Below, piece by piece: positions 63,485-64,000 of a stretch of 64,000 nucleotides of DNA; position 1 is the first letter of the stretch; each line of letters begins with the position of its first letter. A model generated the notes under the pieces. The model searched no databases. It saw nothing but the letters and a program-made list of their open reading frames with translations, and was not told the origin of the DNA. The stretch is from Chitinophaga agri (lineage in GTDB: Bacteria > Bacteroidota > Bacteroidia > Chitinophagales > Chitinophagaceae). The position numbers and the translations under genes were made by a program. The stretch is taken from NCBI RefSeq assembly GCF_010093065.1, contig NZ_CP048113.1, forward strand, positions 7,458,001 through 7,522,000. The letters run 5' to 3'.

Positions 63485-64000
63485 TTAATCAGCATGATTC
63501 AGCATGTCATTAAGCTGTGTAATAAGCTTGTTTATTTTCTCTGCTGATTGTTTACCTGGTACTGTCAGGTAATAGTTGCGTGTCAGCTTATAAGCAGTTG
63601 CATGCTTGTAGTCAATTTTGTTCAGGTGCAGAATGCCGGCCAATGTGCTCTTTTCGAAATACAACCCTATCCTGACCGGCGCACTGATGTCATACACCGT
63701 ATATAAACCTTCCAGGCAATATGCTGTATAATCACCGTTTGTACACTGCCGGAGGCCGAAGCCTTTGATAAAATCCCGTAGTGCTGACAGTCCGGCGGTA
63801 TTTTCACTGATAATCGCACTGAGTATATTCTCCGGCAGGGTATTCGGTTTTATATTCTGCATCGCGGTATAACCGCCTATTTGGACGGTTTTATTTTCCC
63901 GGTACTGTTGCTCATCCAGATGTATATCATTGAGCGCTTTTCCGACTGTCTTACCCTTCACATATAACGGACTTCCTTTTTCAATAAGATGCTTGGTAAA
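63485..64000 (-). CDS. Hypothetical protein, partial at right edge
   Basis: The reverse frame stays open to the window end: FTKHLIEKGSPLYVKGKTVG then KALNDIHLDEQQYRENK. A GTG at 63961 is only one possible internal start, so the real start lies outside. The visible part ends in amphipathic strands and helices (YTVYDISAPVRIGLYFEKST, AYKLTRNYYLTVPGKQS). No family recognised. It is convergent with the SDR gene and 20 bp away. Confidence 0.6.
   Translation of the reverse strand, partial: FTKHLIEKGSPLYVKGKTVGKALNDIHLDEQQYRENKTVQIGGYTAMQNIKPNTLPENILSAIISENTAGLSALRDFIKGFGLRQCTNGDYTAYCLEGLYTVYDISAPVRIGLYFEKSTLAGILHLNKIDYKHATAYKLTRNYYLTVPGKQSAEKINKLITQLNDMLNHAD

Noticed and set aside
1..64000. CRISPR arrays, complete insertion sequences, phage genes, riboswitches
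   Set aside because: No regularly spaced repeats, transposase or integrase genes, phage structural genes or known riboswitch motifs were seen on either strand.

Overview
The window reads as chromosomal DNA of a Bacteroidota bacterium, most likely Chitinophagaceae (Chitinophaga-like). The evidence is indirect: many exact Bacteroidota-type -7 promoter boxes (TAnnTTTG, some with a TTG or TTTG about 19-20 nt upstream), mostly weak or absent Shine-Dalgarno sequences, secreted glycoside hydrolases of families GH39, GH92 and GH127, a fused CusA-TolC efflux protein, DUF6660 proteins, and a TonB receptor with a carboxypeptidase-regulatory-like N-terminal domain. No phage, complete insertion sequence, CRISPR array, rRNA or replication origin was seen.

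Layout. 1-6700: a cut secreted protein, a membrane-anchored XRE regulator, GH39 and GH92 enzymes, and a decayed lipoprotein-like fragment. 6150-7161: a quinone-reductase-like flavoprotein divergent from a Cys-rich HxlR regulator. 7309-9436: tRNA-Lys followed by accessory genes, one frameshifted. 9606-21477: a metal-resistance block (bestrophin, Zn/Cd P-type ATPase, RND adaptor, CusA-TolC fusion, two divergent DUF6660 proteins, TonB receptor). 21676-25428: a two-component system, a membrane protein and a SIMPL protein. 26013-44875: mostly single genes, including Crp-family and AraC regulators, a CPBP protease, GH127, PEBP, EamA and MFS transporters, a patatin with outer-membrane barrel, MiaE, BioF and a penicillin acylase. 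44894-46590: a second, identical tRNA-Lys with its own promoter and terminator, followed by a decayed ATPase plus HNH-type pair that looks like a dead Septu-like defence system. 46545-64000: M23 peptidase, MscS channel, a MarR-rifampicin phosphotransferase operon with palindromic operators, a large beta-propeller-like protein, DUF808, an amidohydrolase, a DNA glycosylase, an ArsR-SRPBCC-DoxX-DUF4256 operon, an unusual tRNA, and an SDR protein with a zinc ribbon.

How genes work together. The metal block forms a complete route: the P-type ATPase exports from cytoplasm to periplasm, the RND-adaptor-TolC fusion exports across the envelope, and the flanking Cys-rich proteins and TonB receptor act at the periplasm and outer membrane. 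The MarR-rph pair is a likely self-regulated rifamycin-inactivation operon. The HxlR/flavoprotein pair looks like a redox-switched quinone detoxification unit. The ArsR operon has two operator palindromes placed around a full promoter.

The points most worth a second look are: the dead ATPase/HNH system beside tRNA-Lys; the parallel decayed accessory locus beside the other tRNA-Lys copy; -7 boxes lying 4-6 nt before start codons (leaderless genes), including a back-to-back pair in a 26-bp intergenic region; the odd tRNA at 61990; the CusA-TolC fusion that keeps an internal signal peptide; and the rph operators. Everything rests on reading the sequence; no database search was run.
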